A model generated the notes under the pieces. The model was given only the letters and a program-made list of their open reading frames with translations, was not told the DNA's origin and searched no databases. Source: Oscillospiraceae bacterium (GTDB lineage: Bacteria; Bacillota; Clostridia; Oscillospirales; Ruminococcaceae). From it: a DNA stretch of 28,060 bases. Below are positions 7,215 through 13,876 of the stretch, piece by piece. Position 1 is the first letter of the stretch, and the number at the start of each line of letters is the position of its first letter. The stretch is from contig JAFLUJ010000005.1 in the NCBI GenBank assembly GCA_022511485.1, positions 1 through 28,060 on the forward strand, given 5' to 3'. The translations under genes were made by a program, and so were the position numbers.

Positions 7215-8405
7215 ATGTTTGAGATTTTCAAGGAAGCTATTACAGAGCTTGCAGCAAGCAGCGGATTTGCGGCAATCGGCATTAAGGAAATTATAATGAT
7301 ACTTATTTCTTTCCTGTTTATGTATCTTGCTATTGCAAAGAATTTTGAACCACTGCTTCTTCTGCCTATTTCATTTGGTATGCTGCTTACCAATCTGCCC
7401 CTTTCCGGGCTGTATAACCCCGACCTGTTTATCATTAACGAAGAAGGACATATCGACGTTCTGAATGTACTTACAAACGGAGGTCTTCTCGACCTGCTTT
7501 ATCTTGGAGTAAAGCTGCAGGTGTATCCGCCGCTGATATTCCTGGGTATCGGTACAATGACCGACTTCTCCCCTCTTATTGCCAATCCCAAGAGCTTCCT
7601 TCTCGGAGCTGCTGCTCAGGCAGGAATCTTCATCACATTTATTGGTGCGGCTCTCCTGAATATGTCCGCAACAGAGGCAGGTTCTATCGCTATCATCGGC
7701 GGTGCAGATGGTCCTACAGCTATCTACGTTTCCAGTAAGCTTCTTAAACCCACAGATACCATAGATACAGGTACTATCGCTCTTGCAGCATATACCTATA
7801 TGGCACTTGTTCCTATCATACAGCCTCCTATTATGAGACTGCTCACCACTAAAAAGGAACGTTCAGTAGTTATGGGACAATTACGAGATGTTTCCAAGAC
7901 AGAAAGGATCATATTCCCTATTTCCGTTACAATAGTAATTTCCCTGCTTGTTCCTTCTGCTGCTCCTCTGGTTGGTATGCTCATGTTGGGTAACCTTCTT
8001 AAGGAAAGCGGAGTATGTCAGCGTCTTGTTGATACCGCTCAGAACGCTCTCATGAACATTGTAACCATCTTCTTGGGAGTTTCCGTTGGAGCTACCACAC
8101 AGGCTGACAAGATACTTAACCTGTCATTTGCAAAGGTTATTATCCTTGGCGTAATCGCTTTCAGTATTGGTACTGCCGCAGGTGTCCTTTTCGGAAAGCT
8201 TATGTACGCTGCTACAAAGGGCAAGGTAAATCCTCTTATCGGTTCTGCCGGAGTATCCGCTGTACCTATGGCAGCAAGAGTTTCCCAGAAGGTGGGTGCA
8301 AGCGAAAATCCCACAAACTTCCTGCTTATGCACGCTATGGGACCTAATGTTGCCGGCGTTATCGGCTCTGCCGTTGCAGCAGGCGTACTTCTCAGCATTA
8401 TATAA
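7215..8405 (+). CDS. Na+-translocating decarboxylase beta subunit
   Basis: A 396-residue, very hydrophobic membrane protein that couples decarboxylation of carboxybiotin to Na+ export. It carries the family signature GGADGPTAIYVSSKL with the essential Asp, a long amphipathic region PIIQPPIMRLLTT, and the conserved C-terminal segment HAMGPNVAGVIGSAVAAG with the Asn and Ser implicated in Na+ handling. Length agrees with other OadB/GcdB/MmdB proteins (375-435). AAAGGA precedes the ATG by ten bases. Only gamma and beta subunits are encoded here; no carboxyltransferase alpha subunit or biotin carrier protein lies in the window, so these must be supplied from elsewhere. A strong terminator follows. 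Confidence 0.94.
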   Translation: MFEIFKEAITELAASSGFAAIGIKEIIMILISFLFMYLAIAKNFEPLLLLPISFGMLLTNLPLSGLYNPDLFIINEEGHIDVLNVLTNGGLLDLLYLGVKLQVYPPLIFLGIGTMTDFSPLIANPKSFLLGAAAQAGIFITFIGAALLNMSATEAGSIAIIGGADGPTAIYVSSKLLKPTDTIDTGTIALAAYTYMALVPIIQPPIMRLLTTKKERSVVMGQLRDVSKTERIIFPISVTIVISLLVPSAAPLVGMLMLGNLLKESGVCQRLVDTAQNALMNIVTIFLGVSVGATTQADKILNLSFAKVIILGVIAFSIGTAAGVLFGKLMYAATKGKVNPLIGSAGVSAVPMAARVSQKVGASENPTNFLLMHAMGPNVAGVIGSAVAAGVLLSII

Positions 8406-8424
8406 TAGGTTATATAGAAAATCT

Positions 8425-8456
8425 AAAGGCACTTCCTTTTTATGGGAGTGCCTTTT
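8425..8456. terminator. Bidirectional terminator between decarboxylase beta subunit and XRE regulator
   Basis: A 12-base-pair stem (AAAGGCACTTCC with GGGAGTGCCTTT, one wobble) and a seven-base loop end in TTTT on the plus strand. The two flanking genes converge here and the XRE stop codon lies four bases beyond, so the hairpin probably serves both, although the minus-strand T tract is short. Confidence 0.9.
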
Positions 8457-8459
8457 AAA

Positions 8460-9509
8460 TTATTCAATGACTTTTTTTAATTCCTCCATTATTTTGCGAA
8501 ACCAGTCGGTATTACGCCAAAGCAGATATTCTTTACTTTCCTGCATTTCATTCAGCATTGCTTTGGCAATACTTAAATTATTGTCAGGAGCGCCCTGAAT
8601 TTCCCAGCCATATAATAATGGCAGATCAAGAATATGTCCACTGACCTTTGATGATCTTACTGCAAGCTCAAATGCTCTTGTAAGATGGTATTCAGCACTT
8701 TTTTCGTTATCCGAATATTCAGCTGCAAGAATATGCAGGCGGAACATCTGACGGATAGTTTCAAACCCAGCGTCATCGTTTTTATAGATCACTTCAAAAA
8801 GCTTTGCAGCAGTTTCCGCAGTTTCAAAGCTTTCTTTTCGGGAAAGAATACCATCACAGACGGCTTTAACTGTCATATAAAACAGATTATCAAATGACCA
8901 GAATGTATAAAAGCTGATGTCCTGCAAAAGTTCATTTCCACTGTGTATTTCGGAAAGGATCTTTTCCCGTGTCTGATGTATCATTCCTGCTTTTGCAGCC
9001 CATTTTTCTGCAAGATGCATATTCCCGCAGGCGGCATAAGTGACTGACATTTCCCTTATGACCTGACCTCTGTAATAACTGTCCGCGCTTTCAGAGAAAA
9101 TTTCGTTTCCAAGCTCCTCAATTTCCTTGTGGAATCTTACTTTATCCGCATCGTAATACGCAGACATCAGCATCTCCTTTACTCTTATGTCATTTGGCAG
9201 CAGATGATATGCTTCCTTCCATATTTCAAGCATTTCAGAATATCTGCCGTCACGGAAAAGTTTTTCGGCTTTATTTTCAAACTCTGCATAGAGCCTGTTT
9301 TTATCAACTGCTTCAACACATAAAAGCTCGTCAACGGTAATATCAAAAAACCTTGCAATATCAGGAAGAAGCGTTATATCAGGCATTGTGCTGCCTGTTT
9401 CCCACTTGCTGACAGCCTGAAATGTAACACCGAGATAATCAGCGAGTTTTTCCTGAGAAATTCCTTTTTCTTTACGCAGAGCCTTCAATTTTTCCTGCAA
9501 GTTATTCAT
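8460..9509 (-). CDS. XRE-family transcriptional regulator with alpha-helical repeat C-terminal region
   Basis: A 349-residue cytosolic protein. Residues 4-63 are a helix-turn-helix of the Cro/CI type (LRKEKGISQEKLADYLGVTFQAVSKWETG, then LPDIARFFDITVDELL). The remaining 280 residues are all-helical with TPR-like spacing (RDGRYSEMLEIWKEAYHLLPND, NMHLAEKWAAKAG), a design found in many Firmicute regulators that sense a peptide or partner protein; no specific ligand can be named. AAAGGAGA lies seven bases before the ATG. It is monocistronic by position, ending at a shared terminator. The target is unknown; an inverted repeat surrounds its own candidate promoter. Confidence 0.9.
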   Translation of the reverse strand: MNNLQEKLKALRKEKGISQEKLADYLGVTFQAVSKWETGSTMPDITLLPDIARFFDITVDELLCVEAVDKNRLYAEFENKAEKLFRDGRYSEMLEIWKEAYHLLPNDIRVKEMLMSAYYDADKVRFHKEIEELGNEIFSESADSYYRGQVIREMSVTYAACGNMHLAEKWAAKAGMIHQTREKILSEIHSGNELLQDISFYTFWSFDNLFYMTVKAVCDGILSRKESFETAETAAKLFEVIYKNDDAGFETIRQMFRLHILAAEYSDNEKSAEYHLTRAFELAVRSSKVSGHILDLPLLYGWEIQGAPDNNLSIAKAMLNEMQESKEYLLWRNTDWFRKIMEELKKVIE

Positions 9510-9549
9510 AACTCATTCTCCTTTAAAATGATTTGCAGCTGCTAAGTAC

Positions 9550-9578
9550 ATAATAAATCTTTTTCAAAGTAAAAGCAA
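9550..9578 (-). promoter_or_regulatory. Candidate promoter of the XRE regulator
   Basis: On the minus strand TTGCTT (9578-9573), a 17-base spacer and TATTAT (9555-9550) lie 41 bases before the start codon. An inverted repeat AAAATGAT (9525-9532) / ATCATTTT (9585-9592) brackets it and could be an operator. Both boxes deviate from consensus, so this is a moderate call. Confidence 0.45.
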
Positions 9579-9630
9579 TAACTTATCATTTTAGCTGACA
9601 ATAGAAAACCTCAACTGTTATTTGAAATAT

Positions 9631-9676
9631 AAATAAAAATCCTGCGAACTTCCTTAAAACAGAAAGTTCGTAGGAT
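9631..9676 (-). terminator. Rho-independent terminator after the unknown acidic protein
   Basis: A 13-base-pair stem (9639-9651 with 9664-9676, one wobble) reads ATCCTACGAACTT...AAGTTCGCAGGAT on the minus strand and runs into TTTTTATTT. There is no T tract on the plus strand, so it is directional and ends the gene that stops at 9750. Confidence 0.88.
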
Positions 9677-9749
9677 AGTGGGTCTTTGTATGTCTTATAT
9701 TACTCTGTCAGTTTTGGATATGAATTGTTTATTTTGTCAATACATTGAT

Positions 9750-10220
9750 TTAGTCCCAATACAATGTAACAATCTGACTCGCATTTTCTTTTTCAATTTC
9801 AGAAATAACGGGATCTCCATTTTCGGATTGACTAATAAGAAATATATGACAATATTCGACCTCATTGCAATCGCAAAAATACCTGATGTCGCTTGGTTCT
9901 GTCAGTTCTGATGTTGATACCAGTTCCTTTATTTCACTTATATCCAGATCTGTATTTATCCATAACTGGTCAGCGTAAGTAAATTTTTCTCCGTCTGAGG
10001 AGGTCAGCTCATATCCGTAAATCAAAACATAAATTTTGCAGTCAGGGTCATTATCTTTGAGCGTGCTTACAAATCTATGTAAATCAGGTACATCTTCATC
10101 ATCAAGAGAAAATTTATTATATTCTTTATTCTTTTCATCAAAATATATACTATATTCACTCAGAACAGCATCATTCATATCAAAGCTGTTTGAATTAAAT
10201 ACACTTTCTAAAAAATACAT
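9750..10220 (-). CDS. Hypothetical acidic cytosolic protein
   Basis: A 156-residue protein without signal peptide or membrane segment. It is strongly acidic (for example SLDDEDVPDLHRF and SEIEKENA) and has alternating beta-strand-like stretches (KIYVLIYGYEL, VEYCHIFLIS, QIVTLYWD) and a Cys pair in FCDCNEVEYC. AGAGGT lies about eight bases upstream of the ATG and its own terminator follows, so it is a real gene. I recognise no family. The composition resembles small immunity or SMI1/KNR4-like proteins, but no motif proves this. It is flanked by an acetyltransferase and the XRE regulator and sits in a region that looks accessory. Confidence 0.7.
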   Translation of the reverse strand: MYFLESVFNSNSFDMNDAVLSEYSIYFDEKNKEYNKFSLDDEDVPDLHRFVSTLKDNDPDCKIYVLIYGYELTSSDGEKFTYADQLWINTDLDISEIKELVSTSELTEPSDIRYFCDCNEVEYCHIFLISQSENGDPVISEIEKENASQIVTLYWD

Positions 10221-10253
10221 GATCTGATACCTCTATTATTAAATACAAAAAAA

Positions 10254-10655
10254 TTATATTCTCATAAAAGCACAACATCCCATATCTTCAGCCTTGACAA
10301 ATCCGGCTGATTGATAAAAAGAAATTGTTTTTGGAGTATTATCCGTCATTAACTCCATTTGATAGACTGATGAAAATCGCTCCATGATTTCCCTAAGAAG
10401 CTGCGTTCCTATCCCTTTACGCTGATACTCCGGAAAAACCAAAATATCCTGTACAACAACAATGGAAAAACCGTCACCAACAGTACGGATAACACCGACT
10501 AATTTATCGCCGTCATACGCACCTAAAGTCAGCAAAGAGTTCTCATATGCTTTTTTTAGCATTTCAGGTTTATCCGTATAATTTGTCCAGCCAACACTGG
10601 AATACAGGTTAAGTATTGTATCAAGATCAAACGTATCCAACTCACGAATTATCAT
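10254..10655 (-). CDS. GNAT family N-acetyltransferase
   Basis: A complete, short (133-residue) acetyltransferase. The acetyl-CoA binding loop is VFPEYQRKGIGTQLL and the C-terminal TPKTISFYQSAGFVKAEDMG is the usual strand-helix-strand ending. A GGAGG site lies ten bases before the ATG, within the 18-base gap to the upstream gene, so the two are probably transcribed together. A Cys pair (GCCAFMRI) sits at the very C-terminus. Substrate unknown; proteins of this size often act on small amines or free amino groups. Confidence 0.9.
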   Translation of the reverse strand: MIIRELDTFDLDTILNLYSSVGWTNYTDKPEMLKKAYENSLLTLGAYDGDKLVGVIRTVGDGFSIVVVQDILVFPEYQRKGIGTQLLREIMERFSSVYQMELMTDNTPKTISFYQSAGFVKAEDMGCCAFMRI

Positions 10656-10673
10656 ATAACTGTTACCTCCGCA

Positions 10674-11594
10674 TTATGTGAGAACCGGCAAATCAAAATC
10701 CAATCTGCCAAACTTCCGCAGTATGTCCAGATCGCGTATAATAAAATTACTGCCCCAATAATAGTTTCCGATCGTCTGTTCTGCCACACACCACCTCTTG
10801 CCATCAGGATGGGGGTTACTTTGTTCATATGCGTCAAGTTCCTCGGCAGAAAGCAGCTTGAACTCATGTGTACTGAGCAGCAAGTCAATGATAGCATCCA
10901 GGTTCATATCCACCGTGTTTCTGCACTCAGGATAATAGCTGCTTTCCGGCGAACCGATAAAATACACCGGAAGCGGCAGCCATGATGGATATGTTGCTGG
11001 GTCATATTCTTTAATATTCAATGCTTCCGGATCGTAATCAGGATAACCATGGAGAATAACCTTTCCACATTGTTTGTAACATTCTTTTAAGTCTGCCGCC
11101 TTACAGTAAATGCCGCTTTCCTTGTCTGCGTATTTAAGAATGAAATTCACAAGGCGCTTAGTCACTCCAATATCAGCTTCTGCTGCTTTCCCGGAATCGA
11201 AATGAAACCATGGCATATGTGCAAAGTCATTATTGCTTGGGATCCCCTGCATCCCCACCCAGCCGTCGTCCAATAAATATGCACCGGAGTCCAGGTATTT
11301 GAGGACACCCGCAATTATCCTGCTTTTTATGTCACTTTCGTAATCGCCTGTGGTATCCAGATAATCCAGCGCGATGCATACTGTGTAGGGCGAAGAGTTG
11401 GGATTCCAGTTGTTGCACTCAATATTGTATCCGAAGCCTCCGTCTTCATTCTGGTAGCTGGACAGAACCGAAAGGAAATCATCACAGATGCCATTTTCAA
11501 AAAGAAATTTCCATTTCGCATAGTCAAGAGGTCTCGCACTGCGAAAAACCAGCTTTCTCAATCTCAAAAATTCATCAAGAGATAATTTTTTCAT
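10674..11594 (-). CDS. Uncharacterised protein with QW-like motif (alpha/alpha-toroid, terpene-cyclase-like)
   Basis: A 306-residue cytosolic protein without signal peptide. Near the N-terminus is RPLDYAKWKFLFENG followed by SSYQNEDGGFGYN, a QxxDGGxG motif like the QW repeats of squalene-hopene cyclases, prenyltransferase beta subunits and related alpha/alpha-barrels. The canonical DxDD acid motif of class II cyclases is not seen, so activity is doubtful. I recall similar proteins as conserved hypotheticals in Firmicutes. The gene overlaps the end of the upstream kinase gene by 20 bases. ATG 11600 lies only three bases after GGAGG, whereas ATG 11594 has nine-base spacing and is preferred. Confidence 0.75.
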   Translation of the reverse strand: MKKLSLDEFLRLRKLVFRSARPLDYAKWKFLFENGICDDFLSVLSSYQNEDGGFGYNIECNNWNPNSSPYTVCIALDYLDTTGDYESDIKSRIIAGVLKYLDSGAYLLDDGWVGMQGIPSNNDFAHMPWFHFDSGKAAEADIGVTKRLVNFILKYADKESGIYCKAADLKECYKQCGKVILHGYPDYDPEALNIKEYDPATYPSWLPLPVYFIGSPESSYYPECRNTVDMNLDAIIDLLLSTHEFKLLSAEELDAYEQSNPHPDGKRWCVAEQTIGNYYWGSNFIIRDLDILRKFGRLDFDLPVLT

Positions 11595-12177
11595 TTTCAT
11601 TGTCCTCCGCTAAAAAAAGTTTCGCAAACTCAATATATTTATTGAAATCTATTTCACTAAAGTCAGTCGTATCAACTTTGACAACTTTTCCGCCTACATC
11701 AAATTTGTCAAGATTATGACACCATGTATCAAAGGTTTCAAGATCAACATCAAATCCCATTTTATTTACATCACCTCTTTCAGGAGTTTTTTCACGCTCA
11801 ATAAATCGTTTATGTAAAATTCTTGTATCTCCTGAGAACTTAAATGTCAGCGAATCATAATCGTACTTATCTATCAACTGCCGGATAGTTCCTGCCTCAT
11901 CTGTTTTTTTAACACCGGCAGGAACAAAGTTACCTTCAATAATAACTGGTAAGCCTGTTTCAAACATTCTTTCCATCACATACATCATTCCATCAAATGT
12001 GACTGACGAAAAAATACTGCTTTCATTTCTGTCTGTAACAGAAACATTTTTACACAATGCTTCTTTAAAAGTATCTTTAATTAAGTAAGTTACATTTACA
12101 GATTTTGATAATTGCAGTGCAAAAGTAGACTTGCCCGAAGCAAGATAGCCTTCAATTATAATCACTTTTTTATTCAT
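11575..12177 (-). CDS. P-loop kinase / ATP-binding protein
   Basis: A 200-residue cytosolic protein with a Walker A motif GYLASGKST at residues 10-18, a substrate-site-like LIKDTF and a lid-like RFIEREKTPERGDVNK rich in Arg. This is the layout of small nucleoside, shikimate or antibiotic kinases and of zeta-toxin-like enzymes, which transfer phosphate from ATP to a small molecule. The substrate cannot be read from the sequence. AAGGGAGA precedes the ATG by seven bases. Its 3' end overlaps the QW-motif gene, suggesting translational coupling and perhaps a shared task. Confidence 0.8.
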   Translation of the reverse strand: MNKKVIIIEGYLASGKSTFALQLSKSVNVTYLIKDTFKEALCKNVSVTDRNESSIFSSVTFDGMMYVMERMFETGLPVIIEGNFVPAGVKKTDEAGTIRQLIDKYDYDSLTFKFSGDTRILHKRFIEREKTPERGDVNKMGFDVDLETFDTWCHNLDKFDVGGKVVKVDTTDFSEIDFNKYIEFAKLFLAEDNENEKIIS

Positions 12178-12227
12178 AAAAGCGTCTCCCTTATATAATT
12201 TCCAAAGAAAATAAAACCTTAGTAGCT

Positions 12228-12241
12228 TAAATCAGAATTTA
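12228..12241. repeat. 14-base direct repeat, copy 1
   Basis: TAAATCAGAATTTA at the stop codon of the acetyltransferase gene is identical to the copy at 12784-12797 near the stop of the MazG-like gene. Together with the 45-base repeat this marks equivalent gene boundaries that look duplicated. Confidence 0.7.
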
Positions 12242-12706
12242 GCGAAACTTTTCTAATCTATATACCTGTTCATCGTCGACAATGTCAACTCCATTTTTAT
12301 AATCATATCCCATTTTTCTATAAAATTCTACAGCCGTAATCGAGGCAGGAATCTCAATTCGTTTTGCTCTTAAAAAGTATTCGTCCTGTTCAAGTGTTTC
12401 AATGATTTTACTTCCTATTCCTTTTCCTTGATACTCAGGCAATACAAAAATGGTTAGTAAAATACTTTCAGTTGTACTTCCCCAATATCCTGCAATAGCA
12501 CCACACCCAATGATTTGTGAATCATCACAAACAACATACATATGCCCCTCTTTTGCTCTTTCAATTAAAATTTCTGCTGAATGGGAAACTATATTGGCTT
12601 CAATGTATTCTTTTGAGTAGTCTTTGCTATTGCTTACTTTTAGAGTTTTAGCAATAACCCCAGACGTTTCTATAGCATCTTCCAGTTGAAATCTTCGTAT
12701 TTCCAT
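12239..12706 (-). CDS. GNAT family N-acetyltransferase
   Basis: A complete 155-residue acetyltransferase. Strand-loop VLPEYQGKGIGSKII binds acetyl-CoA, and ITAVEFYRKMGYDYKNG forms the C-terminal lobe. AGGGGTGA precedes the ATG. By eye the gene is more AT-rich than the dap or uvr genes, in line with recent acquisition. It is flanked on both sides by partly duplicated intergenic sequence: 14 identical bases lie at its stop codon and again at the stop of the MazG-like gene, and the two genes share a 45-base promoter segment. Substrate unknown. Confidence 0.9.
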   Translation of the reverse strand: MEIRRFQLEDAIETSGVIAKTLKVSNSKDYSKEYIEANIVSHSAEILIERAKEGHMYVVCDDSQIIGCGAIAGYWGSTTESILLTIFVLPEYQGKGIGSKIIETLEQDEYFLRAKRIEIPASITAVEFYRKMGYDYKNGVDIVDDEQVYRLEKFR

Positions 12707-12725
12707 TTTACTTCACCCCTGCAAA

Positions 12726-12770
12726 TTCCGACTTATATTATCAATAATTATACCATGCTAAAGGAAATAA
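12726..12770 (-). repeat. 45-base promoter-region repeat, copy A
   Basis: Forty of 45 bases match 13116-13160 without gaps. Both copies lie just upstream of minus-strand genes (acetyltransferase and MazG-like). Copy A retains TATAAT with an extended TGG on the minus strand (12752-12747), but the -35 position (12775-12770) reads ATGCTT, a poor match, so promoter strength may differ from copy B. Confidence 0.85.
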
Positions 12771-12783
12771 AGCATTGGTAATG

Positions 12784-12797
12784 TAAATCAGAATTTA
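12784..12797. repeat. 14-base direct repeat, copy 2
   Basis: Identical to 12228-12241 and ending two bases before the stop codon of the MazG-like gene; part of the repeated gene-boundary pattern. Confidence 0.7.
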
Positions 12798-12799
12798 AT

Positions 12800-13099
12800 T
12801 TATTTTTCATTTTTTATTATGTCAAGCGACTTATCTATAGATTGTTCAAGCTCACTCTCTATACCGTAATACTGCACAAGCTGGATAAGTGCATTTATTG
12901 CCTGCTTTATCTCGTCAGCCATATGGTTTCGTGACGGTTCGCCAAGCTTTTGAATTTTTATTCCGCTGCGTTCAAAATGATTTACTTCGCTTGCGACCTC
13001 ACCGCATTCTTCAAGTATCCGCGCAACTATCTGAAAAGGCTCATTGCCATCAGGAAAACGATTTGTATGCCCTTTAGCCATACGATATAATTTATCCAT
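12800..13099 (-). CDS. MazG-like nucleotide pyrophosphohydrolase-family protein
   Basis: A 99-residue all-helical protein. MazG-type enzymes hydrolyse (d)NTPs to monophosphates using the metal motif EExxE...ExxD. The first half is present (EECGEVASEV), but the second reads DEIKQAI, so the final Asp seems to be replaced by Gln. Either a neighbouring Asp/Glu (MADE) compensates or activity is altered. The frame extends to 13165, but AGAGGTGG lies just before the ATG at 13099 and the extension would cover the promoter, so the short form is called. It is followed by an acetyltransferase with a related upstream region. Confidence 0.8.
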   Translation of the reverse strand: MDKLYRMAKGHTNRFPDGNEPFQIVARILEECGEVASEVNHFERSGIKIQKLGEPSRNHMADEIKQAINALIQLVQYYGIESELEQSIDKSLDIIKNEK

Positions 13100-13115
13100 A
13101 AAACCCACCTCTAAT

Positions 13116-13160
13116 TTCCGACTTATATTACCAATCATTATACCATACCAAAGAAAATAA
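13116..13160 (-). repeat. 45-base promoter-region repeat, copy B
   Basis: Second copy of the segment at 12726-12770 (five mismatches, no gaps). A shorter related stretch of about 13 bases (CCAAAGAAAATAA) also occurs at 12202-12214 upstream of the kinase gene. Confidence 0.85.
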
Positions 13161-13165
13161 GTCAA
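13137..13165 (-). promoter_or_regulatory. Promoter of the MazG-like gene
   Basis: On the minus strand TTGACT (13165-13160), a 17-base spacer and TATAAT (13142-13137) preceded by TGG (extended -10). It lies back to back with the pentapeptide gene promoter 25 bases away, and the two share the core ATGGTATAAT. Confidence 0.85.
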
Positions 13166-13189
13166 ATAATGCTCTTAACATCATCGCAA

Positions 13190-13218
13190 TTGACATTTGT
13201 AGTATAATATGGTATAAT
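13190..13218 (+). promoter_or_regulatory. Promoter of the pentapeptide-repeat gene
   Basis: TTGACA (13190-13195), 17 bases, TATAAT (13213-13218) with an extended TGG: a near-consensus vegetative promoter 32 bases before the start codon. Confidence 0.9.
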
Positions 13219-13250
13219 AAATCATCAAAAATGTGTAAGAGAGGGATACT

Positions 13251-13808
13251 ATGATAAAAATAGACCGCAACATGGACGAAGAAAATTTTTCCGGTCAGCG
13301 TTTTGAGGACATGGAAATGACGGAAAAATGGGTCACAGCCTGTGATTTTACCAATACCGTAATAATAAATGCGGATATTTACAGATCGGTGTTATGCTCT
13401 TCCGATTTCAGCAATGCCGAAATTATCAGGTCATCATTCTGCAAAAAAGTAAATTGTAATTACGCTGTTTTTGAAAATGCTAAAATCACGGATACCAAAT
13501 TTATTGATGTCACTTTTTTAGAAAGCAATTTCAGAAATGCCGTCTTTGAAAATGTACTTTTTTCTTATTCATTATTTGATGAAAATACAGATTTCACAGG
13601 ATGCGTCTTTAAAAATGTTGAGTTTAAAAATACAACCTTCGAAGGGATCTTCAATGGAGCGACTTTTTACGATATTACTTTTACAGATGTTAATTTTATT
13701 GATAATACCTGGATACAACCTAAAATAAATATCGGTACTCCGGAAAGCCCCAAATACTTATGCAATGAGGAGATCCGACAGTGGATACTAAACGGCGGAG
13801 CAAAATAA
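13251..13808 (+). CDS. Pentapeptide-repeat protein
   Basis: A 185-residue protein whose residues 25-160 follow the A(D/N)(L/F)xx pentapeptide pattern (CDFTN, ADIYR, SDFSN, AEIIR, SNFRN, AVFEN, TDFTG, CVFKN, VEFKN, TTFEG, VNFID), predicted to form a right-handed quadrilateral beta-helix. Phe dominates the central position. Some such proteins mimic DNA and protect gyrase (Qnr, MfpA), but most have no known role, and nothing here proves gyrase protection. AGAGAGGG precedes the ATG, a near-consensus promoter lies upstream and a perfect terminator follows, so the gene is a self-contained unit. Confidence 0.88.
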   Translation: MIKIDRNMDEENFSGQRFEDMEMTEKWVTACDFTNTVIINADIYRSVLCSSDFSNAEIIRSSFCKKVNCNYAVFENAKITDTKFIDVTFLESNFRNAVFENVLFSYSLFDENTDFTGCVFKNVEFKNTTFEGIFNGATFYDITFTDVNFIDNTWIQPKINIGTPESPKYLCNEEIRQWILNGGAK

Positions 13809-13811
13809 AAC

Positions 13812-13857
13812 AAAGCTCAGACGGTTCTGAACAGCTTCAAAACCGTCTGAGCTTTTT
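13812..13857. terminator. Bidirectional terminator between pentapeptide gene and ydcF-like gene
   Basis: A perfect 15-base-pair stem (13812-13826 with 13841-13855) and a 14-base loop end in TTTTT. The flanking genes converge, and the A run preceding the stem gives a short T tail on the minus strand as well. Confidence 0.92.
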
Positions 13858-13876
13858 ATACTATACTAAAATTTTT

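Noticed and set aside
11575..12177. Zeta toxin of a toxin-antitoxin pair
   Set aside because: Walker A and lid fit many small kinases, and no epsilon-like antitoxin gene is adjacent.
13251..13808. Qnr-type quinolone resistance protein
   Set aside because: Pentapeptide repeats alone do not establish gyrase protection; length and loop features of Qnr were not recognised.
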